NCBI RefSeq assembly: GCF_001499995.1 | Contig: NZ_LQIU01000001.1 | Span: 310,001 to 374,000 of the forward strand | DNA length: 64,000 nt | Origin: Mycobacterium sp. IS-1496 | GTDB lineage: Bacteria; Actinomycetota; Actinomycetes; Mycobacteriales; Mycobacteriaceae | Direction: 5' to 3' | Shown: positions 45,907 through 56,345 of the stretch, in pieces | Position numbering within the stretch: position 1 is the first letter of the stretch | Layout of the letters: each line of letters begins with the position of its first letter | Notes under the pieces: model-generated | What the model was told of the DNA's origin: nothing | Databases searched by the model: none | What the model saw: only the letters and a program-made list of their open reading frames with translations | Translations under genes and position numbers: made by a program

Positions 45907-47298
45907 TCAGGTCACCAGCGCCAGCGTCCGCAGCGGTGTCGACCGGTGCGGCGCAGCGGCCAGGGCGGCCAGACGCCCGACCGCCTGCCCGATGCCTCGG
46001 GCCAACTCGTCGACGTCGGGCACCGCGTCGTAGTCGCCGATGATCCCGAAGGACAGCTGATCGGCATAGCTGAGAATCGCTATGCCCGTGCGTAATTGGA
46101 GTGCGATCGGCGGGATCGGCAACAACCGTCTGATGTCTCGGCCCATGATCGTCAGGCCCTCCTGCGGGCCGGGGACATTGCTCGCGAGCGCGACGACATC
46201 ACGCTGCGGCAGCCTGGTCAGGTTCCGGACCGCCCACGCCGTCACCGCGAACGGGATCGCATTCGCCGCGGATACGACGGCACTGCCCGCCTGCCGCTGG
46301 CCGCTGCCCTTCACCTGCGTGAGCCTGCGGTGCACCGCCCGGAGCTGTTCGAGCGGATCGGCCTTGTCGACCGGGAGGCGGGGCAGCAGCATCGACACCC
46401 GGTTGTCCGGTTCGCCCCCGGCGTCGGCCGCCCGGACGGAGACCGGCACCAGCGTCCGGAGCGAATTGCGACCGGGTGTCTCGCCGCGCCGGATCAGCAT
46501 CGCGCGGTAGCTGCTGGTGATGGCCGCCAGCGCCACGTCGTTGACCGTCACCCCGAACTCGTCGCACACGTGCCGCACATCGGACAGCGACACATCGACC
46601 GCGGCGTACCGCCGCATGGTCCCCACGGGACCGTTCAGGACCGACAAGGGTGCGGGCCTCAGCATTCCGCCGACGAGGTCAAGGGCCCCACGGGCCGCAC
46701 GGATGGCCGCCGCGGTGAGACCGAACGAGGTGCGCACGGCGCTCGACATCCAGCCGACGGGATCGATGTACGACGACACACCCGGCGGCGGGGCCGGCGT
46801 CGGATCCGGGTGCGCCGCCGCGGCCGGCCCGTCGTCGCAGAGTGCGGTGAGCATGTGCGTCGCAGCGATCCCGTCGGCGAGGCAGTGGTGCACCTTCATC
46901 AGCACCGCCCACCGCCGGTGCGACAGCCCCTCGATCACCCAGCACTCCCACAGTGGCCGCGATCGGTCGAGCCGGCGCTCCATGATGTCGGCGACCAGAC
47001 GGTCCAGGTCCGCGTCACCACCCGGCCGGGGCAGGGCCGCACGCCGGATGTGGTGGGCGATGTCGAAGTGCTTGTCGGGCACCCATTCCGGCGCACCGAG
47101 GTCGAGCGGGCGGGAGTGCACGAGCTGGGTCAGCCGCGGCACCGACGACAGGCGTCCGGTGAGGGTGGCCGTGAGCGAGGCGAAGTCGGGCATCGGGCCG
47201 TCGAGGACGGCGACGCCGCCGATTGCCAGGCTCACGTGCGGGTCGGCGTCCTCGGCCTCGAGGAAGCCCGCGTCCAGTGTCGTCAGGTGGTCGTCCAC
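45907..47298 (-). CDS. Wax ester synthase / diacylglycerol acyltransferase
   Basis: A 463-residue WS/DGAT enzyme that joins acyl-CoA to diacylglycerol or fatty alcohols for storage lipid. The catalytic motif HHCLADG is at 137-143. The conserved N-terminus is LTTLDAGFLEAED, and the C-terminal motif SNVPGP is present as SNVPGPQEGL. The start is GTG at 47298. It lies downstream of a crotonase and ribokinase on the same strand. Confidence 0.93.
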   Translation of the reverse strand: MDDHLTTLDAGFLEAEDADPHVSLAIGGVAVLDGPMPDFASLTATLTGRLSSVPRLTQLVHSRPLDLGAPEWVPDKHFDIAHHIRRAALPRPGGDADLDRLVADIMERRLDRSRPLWECWVIEGLSHRRWAVLMKVHHCLADGIAATHMLTALCDDGPAAAAHPDPTPAPPPGVSSYIDPVGWMSSAVRTSFGLTAAAIRAARGALDLVGGMLRPAPLSVLNGPVGTMRRYAAVDVSLSDVRHVCDEFGVTVNDVALAAITSSYRAMLIRRGETPGRNSLRTLVPVSVRAADAGGEPDNRVSMLLPRLPVDKADPLEQLRAVHRRLTQVKGSGQRQAGSAVVSAANAIPFAVTAWAVRNLTRLPQRDVVALASNVPGPQEGLTIMGRDIRRLLPIPPIALQLRTGIAILSYADQLSFGIIGDYDAVPDVDELARGIGQAVGRLAALAAAPHRSTPLRTLALVT

Positions 47299-47376
47299 CC
47301 ATCGAAGGTCGCACCCGGTCCCGCCGGCTCGCCAGGGCCATTGGTCCCGAGTTCAATTAGTCGAGCTACCTCGCGG

Positions 47377-48225
47377 TCACAGCCGGCCGTCGACCCGCAA
47401 GTCCGGGTGCACCCAGTCGGGTGAGCGGCGCTCCTTGAAGGAGCGGTAACCCTCGAGCGCCTCGGGTGACGAATAGCTGGCCTGCATCCCGATCCGGTCG
47501 AACAGCCCGAGGTAGCCGTCGATGCTGGACTTGACCACGCTTCGCGCGTGCGGCGCGGTGCGGCAGCACTGGGCGAGCACCTCGCGGGCGGCGTCGAGCA
47601 GGTCGTCGTGGGGCACGATCCGCGCCACCATGCCCCAGTCGTACGCCTCCTGCGCGGACAGGGTGCGACCGGTCAGCATGAGGTCGCGGGTGCGGACCGG
47701 GCCGATGAGGCGGGTCAGCATCTGGCTGTAGTACGTGTCGGCGATGCCGCGGAACAATTCGGGGACCCGGAAGGTGGCGCGGTCGCTGACGACCGCCATA
47801 TCGCTGCACAGCGCGATCTGTAGGCCGCCGCCCTGGCACAGGCCGTTGACCGCCGACACCACCGGTTTGACCGACTGCCGCAGGGTCTCGAACGGCGTCA
47901 CGTCCATGCCGAGAGCGGACCCGAACGTCAGCCAGTTGTCGGCGCCGCCGCCCCCGCCCATATCGCCGCCGGGCGCGAACACGTCGCCGGTACCCGTGAT
48001 GAGCAGTCCGGCCAGATCGCGGTCCGCGTCGACGTGCCGCACCGCATACCGGATGCCGAAGTACATCGCCGGGGTCATCGCGTTACGCGCCTCGGGCCGG
48101 TCGAGGGTGCACACCCCGAACGCCCCTTCGCGCGTGAACCGCAGGTAGGGCGTGCCCAGCCAGTCACCGTCCGGCGGGCGGGGCGCGTCCGCCTCCGGTC
48201 CTTCGTGCTCGGACGTCGTCGTCAT
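47377..48225 (-). CDS. Enoyl-CoA hydratase / isomerase family protein
   Basis: A 282-residue crotonase. The oxyanion-hole segments are GTGDVFAPGGDM and NGLCQGGGLQIALCSDM. The second catalytic Glu is probably in FRVPELFRG. It is longer at the N-terminus (about 25 polar residues) than a typical crotonase. GGAGAAG precedes the ATG. Substrate unknown. It follows rbsK by 24 bases and precedes the WS/DGAT gene by 78, which suggests a fatty-acid supply role by position only. Confidence 0.87.
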   Translation of the reverse strand: MTTTSEHEGPEADAPRPPDGDWLGTPYLRFTREGAFGVCTLDRPEARNAMTPAMYFGIRYAVRHVDADRDLAGLLITGTGDVFAPGGDMGGGGGADNWLTFGSALGMDVTPFETLRQSVKPVVSAVNGLCQGGGLQIALCSDMAVVSDRATFRVPELFRGIADTYYSQMLTRLIGPVRTRDLMLTGRTLSAQEAYDWGMVARIVPHDDLLDAAREVLAQCCRTAPHARSVVKSSIDGYLGLFDRIGMQASYSSPEALEGYRSFKERRSPDWVHPDLRVDGRL

Positions 48226-48249
48226 CGCTTCTCCTGTCCTCTCATCGCG

Positions 48250-49107
48250 TCATGCCAGCGCGTCGTCGATCGCTTCCGCGGTGGGAGCACAGTCGCCCGC
48301 GCCGGGGACCAGGGTGGCCAGCGCGCCCGCGACGCACGCACGGCGCAATGCGTCCTCGTGTCCGGAGCGCCAGTGCGCGGCGAGCACTCCGGCGAACACG
48401 TCACCGGCGCCGGTGGTGTCGACGGCCTCCACCGCCGGGGCCGGGATGTCGAACCGTTCCCCGTCGCCGAGGTAGCTGGCCCCCCGGGCACCGCGGGTGA
48501 TCACCAGATGCGGTACCGGCCAATGCCATTCACCGGCTTCGGCCTGATTGACCACCACCACGTCGGCGACCTCGGACAGCCTCAGCAGTTCGTGGGGCGG
48601 GGCGCCCGCGGGTGAGGCGTTCACCATCACCACCGCTCCCGCGGCGCGCGCCACGCGGGCCGCGTCGTTCGCCGTCGCCGGCGGGATCTCGAGTTGCAGC
48701 AGCACGACGTCGGCCGCCTCGATCACCTCGCGCACCGCCGACGCGGCCACGCTCAGGTGCGCGTTCGCGCCGGGCGCGACGACGATGGCGTTCTCCGCGG
48801 CGGAGTCGACGATCACGACGGCCGAGCCGCTCGGACCCGGCACCGTCACCACGCCGTCGAGGCCCACACCGTTCTCCCGCAGGTGGGTGCGCAGCGGACC
48901 GGCCGCCGGGTCGTCCCCGAGAGCGGCGACCAGCCCGACATCGGCGCCGGCGCGGGCGGCGGCGATCGCCTGATTGCCGCCCTTGCCGCCGGGTGAGGAC
49001 GTCATCGACGACGCGAGGACGGTCTGGCCGGGCCGCGGCAGCGCCGGCACCGAGAAGCGCAGATCGGCGTTCACACTGCCCACCACGCAGACACGCGCCG
49101 CCGCCAT
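48250..49107 (-). CDS. rbsK: Ribokinase (PfkB family)
   Basis: A 285-residue sugar kinase. The N-terminal motif GSVNADLRF, the [15 protein letters not shown] signature and the C-terminal [11 protein letters not shown] with the catalytic Asp are all present. It phosphorylates ribose at O5. No ribose transporter is nearby. ATG 49107 lies 7 bases after TAGCGT on the minus strand, and the gene is divergent from proA. Confidence 0.92.
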   Translation of the reverse strand: MAAARVCVVGSVNADLRFSVPALPRPGQTVLASSMTSSPGGKGGNQAIAAARAGADVGLVAALGDDPAAGPLRTHLRENGVGLDGVVTVPGPSGSAVVIVDSAAENAIVVAPGANAHLSVAASAVREVIEAADVVLLQLEIPPATANDAARVARAAGAVVMVNASPAGAPPHELLRLSEVADVVVVNQAEAGEWHWPVPHLVITRGARGASYLGDGERFDIPAPAVEAVDTTGAGDVFAGVLAAHWRSGHEDALRRACVAGALATLVPGAGDCAPTAEAIDDALA

Positions 49108-49114
49108 GGGCGTA

Positions 49115-49120
49115 ACGCTA
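49115..49120 (-). promoter_or_regulatory. -10 hexamer of leaderless rbsK promoter
   Basis: The minus strand reads TAGCGT, then 7 bases, then ATG 49107. It is divergent from the proA promoter, and both lie within an 82-base gap. Confidence 0.5.
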
Positions 49121-49177
49121 GACCAGCGGGTGACGACGCTGACCCTGACACGCGTCCAGTGCCCCCGCCACCTTCGA

Positions 49178-49183
49178 TACGCT
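49178..49183 (+). promoter_or_regulatory. -10 hexamer of leaderless proA promoter
   Basis: TACGCT, 6 bases before ATG 49190; the wider context GATACGCT is typical. Confidence 0.5.
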
Positions 49184-49189
49184 GGTCTG

Positions 49190-50437
49190 ATGAGTGTGCA
49201 CGCCCCCGCAGCGCTCGACCTGCGCACCGAGGTCCACGACGCCGCCCGCCGGGCCCGGGTCGCCTCGCGCACGCTGGCGACGTTGTCCACCGAGACCAAG
49301 AACCGCGCGCTGCGCGCGGCCGCCGACCGGGTGCTCATGGATGCGCACCTCATCATCGCGGGCAACGAGCGCGACCTCGAGAAGGCCAAGGCGGCAGGCA
49401 CCCCGGACGCCATGCTCGACCGGCTGGCGCTGAACCCGCAGCGCATCGACGGCGTTGCCGCCGGGCTGCGCCAGGTGGCGACCCTGCCCGATCCCGTCGG
49501 CGAGGTCTTGCGCGGCAACACGCTGGTCAACGGACTGCAGCTGCGTCAGCAGCGGGTGCCGCTCGGGGTGGTCGGCATCGTCTACGAGGGCAGGCCGAAC
49601 GTCACCGTCGACGCGTTCGGGCTGACGCTGAAGTCCGGTAACGCGGTGCTGCTGCGCGGCAGCTCGTCCGCGGCGCACTCCAACGCCGCGCTCGTCGACT
49701 CGCTGCGCGCCGCGCTGATCGCCGAGGGCCTCGACGCCGACGCGGTGCAACTGCTGCCCAGCCACGACCGGGCCAGCGTCACCCACCTCATCCAGGCCCG
49801 CGGCCTGGTCGACGTGGTGATCCCCCGCGGCGGGGCGGGCCTGATCGACGCCGTCGTCCGCGACGCCCAGGTCCCCACGATCGAGACCGGCGTCGGCAAC
49901 TGCCACGTCTACGTGCACTCCGCCGCCGACCTCGACATGGCGGAGAAGATCCTGCTCAACGCCAAGACCCGGCGGCCCAGCGTCTGCAACGCCGCCGAAT
50001 CGGTGCTCGTGGACGCCGCCATCGCCGAGCACGCGGTGCCTAAGCTGACCAAGGCGCTGCAGGACGCCGGGGTGACCGTGCACGCCGATCCGACCGACGA
50101 GGAACTGCGCGCCGAATTCCTGTCGATGGACATCGCGCTGGCCGTGGTCGACGGCGTCGACGCCGCGATCGCCCACGTCAACGAATACGGCTCGGGACAC
50201 ACCGAGGCCATCGTCACCGCCGATCTGGCTGCGGCGCAACGGTTCTCCGAACGGGTGGACGCGGCCGCGGTGATGGTCAACGCCTCGACGGCGTTCACCG
50301 ACGGCGAGCAGTTCGGCTTCGGCGCCGAGATCGGCATCTCCACCCAGAAGCTGCACGCCCGCGGCCCGATGGGTCTGCCAGAATTGACCTCGACCAAATG
50401 GATTGTGTGGGGGAACGGCCACACGCGCCCTGCCTGA
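49190..50437 (+). CDS. proA: Gamma-glutamyl phosphate reductase
   Basis: A 415-residue aldehyde-dehydrogenase-fold enzyme making glutamate-5-semialdehyde, the second step of proline synthesis. The catalytic Cys is in [11 protein letters not shown]. The motifs [16 protein letters not shown] and [27 protein letters not shown] are family hallmarks. ATG 49190 replaces the longer frame because of the leaderless promoter and the known length. Confidence 0.96.
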   Translation: MSVHAPAALDLRTEVHDAARRARVASRTLATLSTETKNRALRAAADRVLMDAHLIIAGNERDLEKAKAAGTPDAMLDRLALNPQRIDGVAAGLRQVATLPDPVGEVLRGNTLVNGLQLRQQRVPLGVVGIVYEGRPNVTVDAFGLTLKSGNAVLLRGSSSAAHSNAALVDSLRAALIAEGLDADAVQLLPSHDRASVTHLIQARGLVDVVIPRGGAGLIDAVVRDAQVPTIETGVGNCHVYVHSAADLDMAEKILLNAKTRRPSVCNAAESVLVDAAIAEHAVPKLTKALQDAGVTVHADPTDEELRAEFLSMDIALAVVDGVDAAIAHVNEYGSGHTEAIVTADLAAAQRFSERVDAAAVMVNASTAFTDGEQFGFGAEIGISTQKLHARGPMGLPELTSTKWIVWGNGHTRPA

Positions 50438-50451
50438 AACAGGAGAATGAC

Positions 50452-51348
50452 TTGAGCGTCCCCGCACGTCCCGCCCCGCTGTTCGCCGACATCGACGATG
50501 TCGCGCGCCGGCTGGCCGAGACCGGATACCTCCCCGACACCGCGACGGCCACCGCGGTCTTCCTCGCCGACCGGCTGGGCAAACCGCTGCTGGTCGAAGG
50601 GCCCGCCGGAGTCGGCAAGACCGAACTCGCCCGCGCCGTCGCCCAGGCGACCGGCTCAGGGCTGGTCCGCCTGCAGTGCTACGAGGGGGTGGACGAGGCC
50701 CGCGCGCTCTACGAGTGGAACCACGCCAAGCAGATCCTGCGGATCCAGGCCGGTAACGCCGCCGCCGACGCCGAGGGTGGGGACTGGGACCGGACCAAAC
50801 TCGACGTGTTCAGCGAGGAATTCCTGCTGTCGCGGCCGCTGCTGACCGCGATCCGGCGCACCGAACCGACCGTGCTGCTGGTCGACGAGACCGACAAGGC
50901 CGACATCGAGATCGAGGGTCTGCTGCTCGAGGTGCTGTCGGACTTCGCGGTGACCGTGCCGGAACTGGGCACCATCAAGGCCGAACGGACCCCGTTCGTG
51001 GTGCTGACCTCCAACGCCACCCGGGAACTCTCCGAGGCCCTCAAGCGGCGCTGCCTGTTTCTGCACATCGACTTCCCCGATCCCGACCTCGAGCGGCGCA
51101 TCCTGCTGTCCCGGGTGCCGGAACTGCCCGAACACCTGGCCTCCGAGCTGGTCCGCATCATCGGCGTCCTGCGCGGGATGCAGCTCAAGAAACTGCCCTC
51201 GGTCGCCGAGACCATCGACTGGGGCCGCACCGTGCTGGCACTCGGCATGGACACCATCGACGACGCGATGATCGCCGCCACGCTCGGTGTGGTGCTCAAA
51301 CACCAGTCCGACCAGCAGCGCGCCGCCGGAGAGTTAAGGCTCAACTGA
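50452..51348 (+). CDS. MoxR-family AAA+ ATPase
   Basis: A 298-residue ATPase. Walker A is GPAGVGKT (50-57) and Walker B is TVLLVDETDKAD. The TTG start at 50452 follows AGGAGAA with 5 bases between, 14 bases after proA. MoxR proteins act as chaperones for metal insertion or protein assembly with a VWA partner. That partner follows directly, overlapping by one base. It corresponds to Rv2426c. Confidence 0.9.
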   Translation: MSVPARPAPLFADIDDVARRLAETGYLPDTATATAVFLADRLGKPLLVEGPAGVGKTELARAVAQATGSGLVRLQCYEGVDEARALYEWNHAKQILRIQAGNAAADAEGGDWDRTKLDVFSEEFLLSRPLLTAIRRTEPTVLLVDETDKADIEIEGLLLEVLSDFAVTVPELGTIKAERTPFVVLTSNATRELSEALKRRCLFLHIDFPDPDLERRILLSRVPELPEHLASELVRIIGVLRGMQLKKLPSVAETIDWGRTVLALGMDTIDDAMIAATLGVVLKHQSDQQRAAGELRLN

Positions 51349-52793
51349 TGCCGCCCCGCCGCGTCCGGCCGCCGCAGCCGCTGGCTCCGCACGGGATACC
51401 CGGCCACCTGGTCGAGTTCGTCGAGGCGCTGCGCAAACAGGGCATCTCGGTGGGCCCGTCGGAGACCGTCGACGCCGGACGGGTGATGGCCGTCCTCGGA
51501 CTCGGTGACCGCGAGGTGCTGCGCGAAGGGCTCGCGTGTGCGGTGCTGCGGCGCCCGGACCACCGCGACACCTACGACGCGATGTTCGACCTGTTCTTCC
51601 CGGCGGCGCTGGGCGGCAGGACCGCGCTGTCCGACGACGAGGAGTCGGACGGCGACGAGCAGGGTCTGCCGCCCGAGGACGTCGAGGCGATGCGTGACGC
51701 GCTGCTGAAGTTGCTCACCGACAACCCCGATCTGGCCGACCTGGACGAGCGGTTGTCCGCGATGATCGCCCAGATCGTCGAGTCCTACGGCCGCTACAAC
51801 TCCAGCAGGGGGCCGTCGTATTCGTCGTATCAGGCGCTCAAGGCGATGAGCCTGGACGATCTGGAGGGGCGCCTGCTCGCGGGCTTGCTCGCGCCCTACG
51901 GCGACGAACCCACCCCCACCCAGGAGCAGATCGCCAAGGCCATTGCGGCGCAACGGATATCGCAGTTGCGGAAGATGGTCGAGGGGGAGACCAAACGGCG
52001 TACCGCGGAGCAGCTCGGCCGTGAACACGTCCAGATGTACGGGGTGCCCCAGCTCGCCGAGAACGTCGAGTTCCTGCGCGCCTCCGGCGAGCAGCTACGC
52101 CAGATGCGCCGGGTGGTAGCCCCGTTGGCCCGCACGCTCGCCACGCGGCTGGCGGCGCGCCGGCGGCGTGCCCGGGCGGGCGAGATCGACATGCGCAAGA
52201 CGTTGCGCAAGTCCATGTCGACCGGGGGAGTGCCGATCGACGTCGTGCTCAAGAAGCCGCACCCGGCACGGCCGGAACTCGTCGTGCTGTGCGACGTGTC
52301 GGGTTCGGTGGCCGGGTTCAGCAACTTCACGCTGATGCTCGTCCACGCGCTGCGTCAACAGTTCTCGCGGGTTCGCGTCTTCGCCTTCATCGACACCACC
52401 GACGAGGTCACGGCGTTGTTCGGTCCGGATGCCGATCTGGCGGTGGCCGTGCAGCGCATCACCCGTGAGGCCGGCGTGTACACCCGCGACGGGCACTCCG
52501 ACTACGGCAACGCCTTCGCGTCGTTCGTGCACAAGTATCCGGAGGCGCTCTCGCCGCGCAGTTCGCTGCTCGTGCTCGGCGACGGGCGCAACAACTACCG
52601 CAACCCGGAGACGGAGTTGCTGGCGCGGATGGTCAACGCCAGCCGCCACGCGCACTGGCTCAACCCTGAACCGAAGCATTTGTGGGGCAGCGGGGACTCG
52701 GCGACGCCGCGCTACGAGGACATCATCACCATGCACGAGTGCCGCTCGGCCAAACAGCTGGCGGCGGTGATCGACCAGCTGCTGCCCGTCTAG
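51348..52793 (+). CDS. VWA-domain protein, CoxE-like, partner of the MoxR ATPase
   Basis: A 481-residue protein. The first half is helical with an acidic loop near 95-105. The C-terminal VWA domain has the metal-ion site DVSGS beginning at Asp316 ([16 protein letters not shown]), and GHSDYGNAF and LGDGRNNY follow. It overlaps the ATPase stop (TGATG), so the pair is coupled. It matches the CoxE family, which works with MoxR-type ATPases in the maturation of CO dehydrogenase and related enzymes. The client here is unknown. Confidence 0.88.
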   Translation: MPPRRVRPPQPLAPHGIPGHLVEFVEALRKQGISVGPSETVDAGRVMAVLGLGDREVLREGLACAVLRRPDHRDTYDAMFDLFFPAALGGRTALSDDEESDGDEQGLPPEDVEAMRDALLKLLTDNPDLADLDERLSAMIAQIVESYGRYNSSRGPSYSSYQALKAMSLDDLEGRLLAGLLAPYGDEPTPTQEQIAKAIAAQRISQLRKMVEGETKRRTAEQLGREHVQMYGVPQLAENVEFLRASGEQLRQMRRVVAPLARTLATRLAARRRRARAGEIDMRKTLRKSMSTGGVPIDVVLKKPHPARPELVVLCDVSGSVAGFSNFTLMLVHALRQQFSRVRVFAFIDTTDEVTALFGPDADLAVAVQRITREAGVYTRDGHSDYGNAFASFVHKYPEALSPRSSLLVLGDGRNNYRNPETELLARMVNASRHAHWLNPEPKHLWGSGDSATPRYEDIITMHECRSAKQLAAVIDQLLPV

Positions 52794-52921
52794 TCGGGCC
52801 CCGGATGCTCGCCCCGACCAGACACAGAATCGCGTGATGAGCGCCTCGACCGCGCCGCGTACGAGGTCTCCGAGGTGCTCGCGGTGGACCGCACACCCGC
52901 CTGAGTGGCCGGGCGCTGCCG

Positions 52922-52927
52922 TAAGCT
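52922..52927 (+). promoter_or_regulatory. -10 hexamer of leaderless nadD promoter
   Basis: TAAGCT, 8 bases before the GTG start of nadD at 52936. Confidence 0.45.
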
Positions 52928-52935
52928 CGCTGTTC

Positions 52936-53610
52936 GTGCAAAGCCGTCCGATCAGCCACTCGCGCGAAGAGCATCGCACGCGCAGGCTGGGCGTGATGGG
53001 CGGGACGTTCGATCCCATCCACCACGGACACCTGGTCGCCGCCAGCGAGGTGGCCGATCTGTTCGAGCTCGACGAGGTCGTGTTCGTGCCGACCGGACAG
53101 CCCTGGCAGAAGCACGACCGGCGGGTCACCGCCCCCGAGGACCGCTACCTGATGACGGTGATCGCCACCGCGTCCAACCCCCGGTTCTCCGTCAGCCGGG
53201 TGGACATCGACCGCGGCGGCCCCACGTACACCAAGGACACGCTGCGCGATCTGCACGAGCTCAACCCCGACGCCGAGCTGTTCTTCATCACCGGCGCCGA
53301 CGCGCTGGCCTCGATTCTGTCGTGGCAGAACTGGGAGGAGATGTTCTCGATCGCCCGGTTCGTCGGGGTCAGCCGACCCGGTTACGAGCTGGACGGCAAG
53401 CACATCGCGGCAGCCATGCGGGAACTTCCCGATGACGCGCTGTCGTTGGTGGAGGTGCCCGCGTTGGCGATCTCGTCGAGCGACTGCCGCAAGCGCGCCG
53501 TCGAAGCGCGGCCGATCTGGTACCTGGTGCCCGACGGGGTGGTGCAGTACGTGACCAAACGCAGGCTCTACCTTCCCGAACCTTCTCCAGAGTTGAGGAC
53601 ATCCGAATGA
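52936..53610 (+). CDS. nadD: Nicotinate-nucleotide adenylyltransferase
   Basis: A 224-residue enzyme making nicotinate adenine dinucleotide, the substrate of NadE. The nucleotidyltransferase motif [11 protein letters not shown] is at 22-32, and [12 protein letters not shown] closes the site. GTG 52936 adds a basic lead of about 18 residues to the core; a later in-frame start is GTG or ATG near residue 20. The end overlaps rsfS by 4 bases. Confidence 0.95.
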   Translation: MQSRPISHSREEHRTRRLGVMGGTFDPIHHGHLVAASEVADLFELDEVVFVPTGQPWQKHDRRVTAPEDRYLMTVIATASNPRFSVSRVDIDRGGPTYTKDTLRDLHELNPDAELFFITGADALASILSWQNWEEMFSIARFVGVSRPGYELDGKHIAAAMRELPDDALSLVEVPALAISSSDCRKRAVEARPIWYLVPDGVVQYVTKRRLYLPEPSPELRTSE

Positions 53611-53975
53611 CCGCCTCCGACGAAGCCATCCAGATGGCGACGGTCGCCGCCCGCGCGGCGTCGTCGAAACTCGCCGACGACGTCGTCGTCATCGACGTCT
53701 CCGGCCAGCTCGTCATCACCGACTGCTTCGTCATCGCCTCGGCGAGCAACGAGCGCCAGGTGAACGCCATCGTCGACGAGGTGGAGGAGAAGATGCGGCT
53801 GGCCGGGCACAAGCCGGCCCGTCGGGAAGGCACCCGCGAGGGACGGTGGACCCTGCTCGACTACGTCGACATCGTCGTCCACATCCAGCATCAGGACGAG
53901 CGCAACTTCTACGCGCTGGACCGGTTGTGGCGCGACTGCCCGACCGTCCCGGTCGATCTGGACGGCCACGCGTGA
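53607..53975 (+). CDS. rsfS: Ribosomal silencing factor RsfS
   Basis: A 122-residue protein that binds L14 of the large subunit and blocks 30S joining in starvation. The core [20 protein letters not shown] and [17 protein letters not shown] are conserved. It overlaps nadD (ATGA) and gpgP (GTGA), so the three are coupled. Confidence 0.95.
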   Translation: MTASDEAIQMATVAARAASSKLADDVVVIDVSGQLVITDCFVIASASNERQVNAIVDEVEEKMRLAGHKPARREGTREGRWTLLDYVDIVVHIQHQDERNFYALDRLWRDCPTVPVDLDGHA

Positions 53976-54652
53976 GGGTGCGCCGCCTGGTGCTGCTGCG
54001 GCACGGCCAGACCGAGTTCAACGCGGGCAGGCGCATGCAGGGCCAGCTCGACACCGAGCTCTCGGAGCTGGGGCGGGAGCAGGCGGTCGTGGCCGCCGAG
54101 GCGCTGGCCAAACGTCAGCCGCTGCTCATCGTGTCCTCGGATCTGCGGCGCGCGCTGGACACGGCCGTCGCGCTCGGTGAACGCTCCGGGCTGCCGGTGT
54201 CGGTCGACACCCGGCTGCGGGAGACGCATCTGGGTGACTGGCAGGGGATGACCCATGTCGAGGTCGACGCCGTCGCGCCGGGCGCCCGGCTGGCCTGGCG
54301 AGAGGACGCGAGGTGGGCGCCGCACGGCGGGGAGAGTCGGGTCGACGTGGCGGCCCGCAGCCGTCCGTTGGTGGCCGAACTCGTTGCCGGACAACCTGAG
54401 TGGGGTTCTGAATCGGACGGTCACGAGCCCGACCGGCCGGTCGTGCTGGTGGCCCACGGCGGTCTCATCGCCGCGCTGACCGCGGATCTGCTCGGGCTGC
54501 CGGTGGACAACTGGCCGGTGCTCGGCGGCATGGGCAACGCCAGTTGGGTGCAGCTGTCGGGGCACTCACACCCCGACGCGGGACTCGACGACATCCGCTG
54601 GCGGCTCGACGTGTGGAACGCCTCGGCGCAGGTCGGCCATGACGTCCTCTGA
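53972..54652 (+). CDS. gpgP: Glucosyl-3-phosphoglycerate phosphatase (histidine phosphatase family)
   Basis: A 226-residue phosphatase. The RHG motif is at 10-12 ([12 protein letters not shown]), with GMGNASW near the end and the second His in [10 protein letters not shown]. By synteny it matches Rv2419c (GpgP), which dephosphorylates glucosyl-3-phosphoglycerate early in methylglucose lipopolysaccharide synthesis. GTG 53972 overlaps rsfS. It overlaps the octT gene by 14 bases. Confidence 0.9.
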   Translation: MRVRRLVLLRHGQTEFNAGRRMQGQLDTELSELGREQAVVAAEALAKRQPLLIVSSDLRRALDTAVALGERSGLPVSVDTRLRETHLGDWQGMTHVEVDAVAPGARLAWREDARWAPHGGESRVDVAARSRPLVAELVAGQPEWGSESDGHEPDRPVVLVAHGGLIAALTADLLGLPVDNWPVLGGMGNASWVQLSGHSHPDAGLDDIRWRLDVWNASAQVGHDVL

Positions 54653-55388
54653 GCCCGACCCCGCCCGCCGGACGCTGCTGGTGTTCGCCGATTCGCTGGC
54701 CTACTACGGCCCGACCGGCGGTCTGCCGTCCGACGACCCTCGAATCTGGCCCAATCTCGTTGCGAGCGAACTCGGTTGGGATCTCGAATTGATCGGCCGC
54801 ATCGGCTGGACGTGCCGCGACGTGTGGTGGGCGGCGACCCAGGATCCACGGGCGTGGGCGGCGCTGCCGCGCGCCGGTGCGGTCGTCTTCGCCACCGGCG
54901 GCATGGATTCGCTGCCTTCGCCGCTGCCCACCGCGTTGCGGGAGCTGATCCGTTACGTCCGGCCGCCGTGGTTGCGCCGGTGGGTGCGCGACGGTTACGG
55001 CTGGGTCCAACCGAGGCTGTCGCCGGTCGCCCGGGCCGCGCTGCCGCCGCACCTGAGCGCGGAGTACCTCGAGATGACCCGGGGCGCCATCGACTTCAAC
55101 CGCCCCGGCATCCCGATCGTCGCGTCGCTGCCCTCGGTGCACATCGCCGAGACCTATGGCCGAGCGCATCACGGCCGGGCAGGCACGGTGCGGGCTCTCA
55201 CCGAATGGGCCGCGCAGCACGATGTCCCGCTCGTCGACCTCAAGGCCGCCGTCGCCGAACAGGTCCTCGGCGGGCGCGGAAACCCCGACGGCATCCACTG
55301 GAACTTCGAGGCGCATCAGGCGGTGGCCGAGCTGATGCTCAAGGCGCTCGCCGAAGCCGGTGTGCCCCAACCCGTCCCGGGGGAGTGA
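54639..55388 (+). CDS. octT: Diglucosylglycerate octanoyltransferase (SGNH hydrolase fold)
   Basis: A 249-residue SGNH-fold enzyme. The nucleophile Ser19 is in [10 protein letters not shown] and the Asp/His pair is in [12 protein letters not shown]. By synteny it is OctT (Rv2418c), which octanoylates diglucosylglycerate in methylglucose lipopolysaccharide synthesis. It follows gpgP with a 14-base overlap, as expected for one pathway. The two act in succession on the glucosylglycerate core. Confidence 0.87.
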   Translation: MTSSEPDPARRTLLVFADSLAYYGPTGGLPSDDPRIWPNLVASELGWDLELIGRIGWTCRDVWWAATQDPRAWAALPRAGAVVFATGGMDSLPSPLPTALRELIRYVRPPWLRRWVRDGYGWVQPRLSPVARAALPPHLSAEYLEMTRGAIDFNRPGIPIVASLPSVHIAETYGRAHHGRAGTVRALTEWAAQHDVPLVDLKAAVAEQVLGGRGNPDGIHWNFEAHQAVAELMLKALAEAGVPQPVPGE

Positions 55389-55391
55389 CGG

Positions 55392-56228
55392 ATGGCGGTC
55401 GTGGTGGTCACCGACGCCTCGTCCCGGTTGCCGGTCGAGGACTTGCAGCGCTGGAACATCCGGCAGGTGCCTCTGCACGTTCTGGTCGACGAGCACGATC
55501 TGCGTGACGGCGTCGATGTCATCCCGAACGACATCCACGAGCGCCCGCACGTGACGACCTCCGGTGCCACACCGGGCGAACTCGGCAAGGCCTACCGGCG
55601 GGCGCTGGCCGACAGCGGCGGTGACGGTGTGGTCGCGGTCCATCTCTCGGCGGCCCTGTCAAGCACCTTCAGCTCCGCGGTGGCCGCGGCTCGCGAATTC
55701 GGATCGGCTGTGCGGGTGGTGAACTCGCGGTCGGCCGCGATGGGGGTCGGCTTCGTCGCGACCGCGGCGGCGCGTTGCGCGGCCGCGGGTGGTGATCTCG
55801 ACACCGTCGAGGCGGTCGCACGGTCGGCGGTCCCGCGGGGTTCGGCGTTCATCGTGGTGCACCGGCTCGACAATCTGCGGCGCAGCGGCCGGATCGGCGC
55901 GACGTCGTCGTGGTTGGGAACGGCGCTGTCGCTGAAACCGCTGCTGCGGATCGACGTCGACGGCCGGCTCGAACTCGCCCAGCGCATCAGGACCGCGTCG
56001 AAGGCGCACGCCGCACTGGTCGACCAGGTGGCCGAGGTCGTCGGGGACCGCCGCGCGGCCGTGGCGGTGCACCACGTCGACAACCACGACGCCGCCGACG
56101 CCGTCGGCGCGGCACTGACCGAGCGGCTGCCGCAGATCGAGACGCTCACGGTCACCGATATGGGGCCGGTGCTGGCGATCCACCTCGGCGCCGGCGCGGT
56201 CGGGGTCTGCGTCTGCCTCTCGGACTGA
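55392..56228 (+). CDS. DegV family protein (fatty-acid binding)
   Basis: A 278-residue DegV protein (AVVVVTDASSRLPVEDLQRWNIRQVPL at the start, SAALSSTFSSAV and the NSRSAAMG segment). Members bind a fatty acid in a central cleft, and some (FakB) feed fatty-acid kinase. No kinase gene is adjacent. It follows octT after 3 bases, so it is the last gene of the nadD-rsfS-gpgP-octT-degV run. It corresponds to Rv2417c. Confidence 0.9.
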   Translation: MAVVVVTDASSRLPVEDLQRWNIRQVPLHVLVDEHDLRDGVDVIPNDIHERPHVTTSGATPGELGKAYRRALADSGGDGVVAVHLSAALSSTFSSAVAAAREFGSAVRVVNSRSAAMGVGFVATAAARCAAAGGDLDTVEAVARSAVPRGSAFIVVHRLDNLRRSGRIGATSSWLGTALSLKPLLRIDVDGRLELAQRIRTASKAHAALVDQVAEVVGDRRAAVAVHHVDNHDAADAVGAALTERLPQIETLTVTDMGPVLAIHLGAGAVGVCVCLSD

Positions 56229-56238
56229 ACTCCCGCGG

Positions 56239-56304
56239 GCGCCGACACTACGGAACCTGACGGATTCACCCGCATGTCGAATCAACAACCGTCGTCTCGA
56301 CGAG
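56239..56304. repeat. Palindromic intergenic element, copy 1
   Basis: GCGCCGACACTACGGAA...TTCACCCGC...CAACCGTCGTCTCGACG, about 65 bases, matches 57741-57805 in order and spacing. Its two ends are imperfect inverted repeats, so it can form one long hairpin. It sits between degV and the arsR operon. Confidence 0.7.
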
Positions 56305-56308
56305 CGGT

Positions 56309-56345
56309 CCGGTAAGTGGTAACTTACGGTTCGTGGCCACTTACC
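56309..56345 (+). promoter_or_regulatory. ArsR operator and leaderless promoter
   Basis: GTAAGT-GGTA-ACTTAC (56312-56327) is a palindrome. In addition GGTAAGTGG (56311-56319) pairs perfectly with CCACTTACC (56337-56345). The -10 hexamer TAACTT (56320-56325) lies between, 7 bases before the GTG at 56333. A bound repressor would cover promoter and start codon. The arrangement strongly suggests autorepression. Confidence 0.75.
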
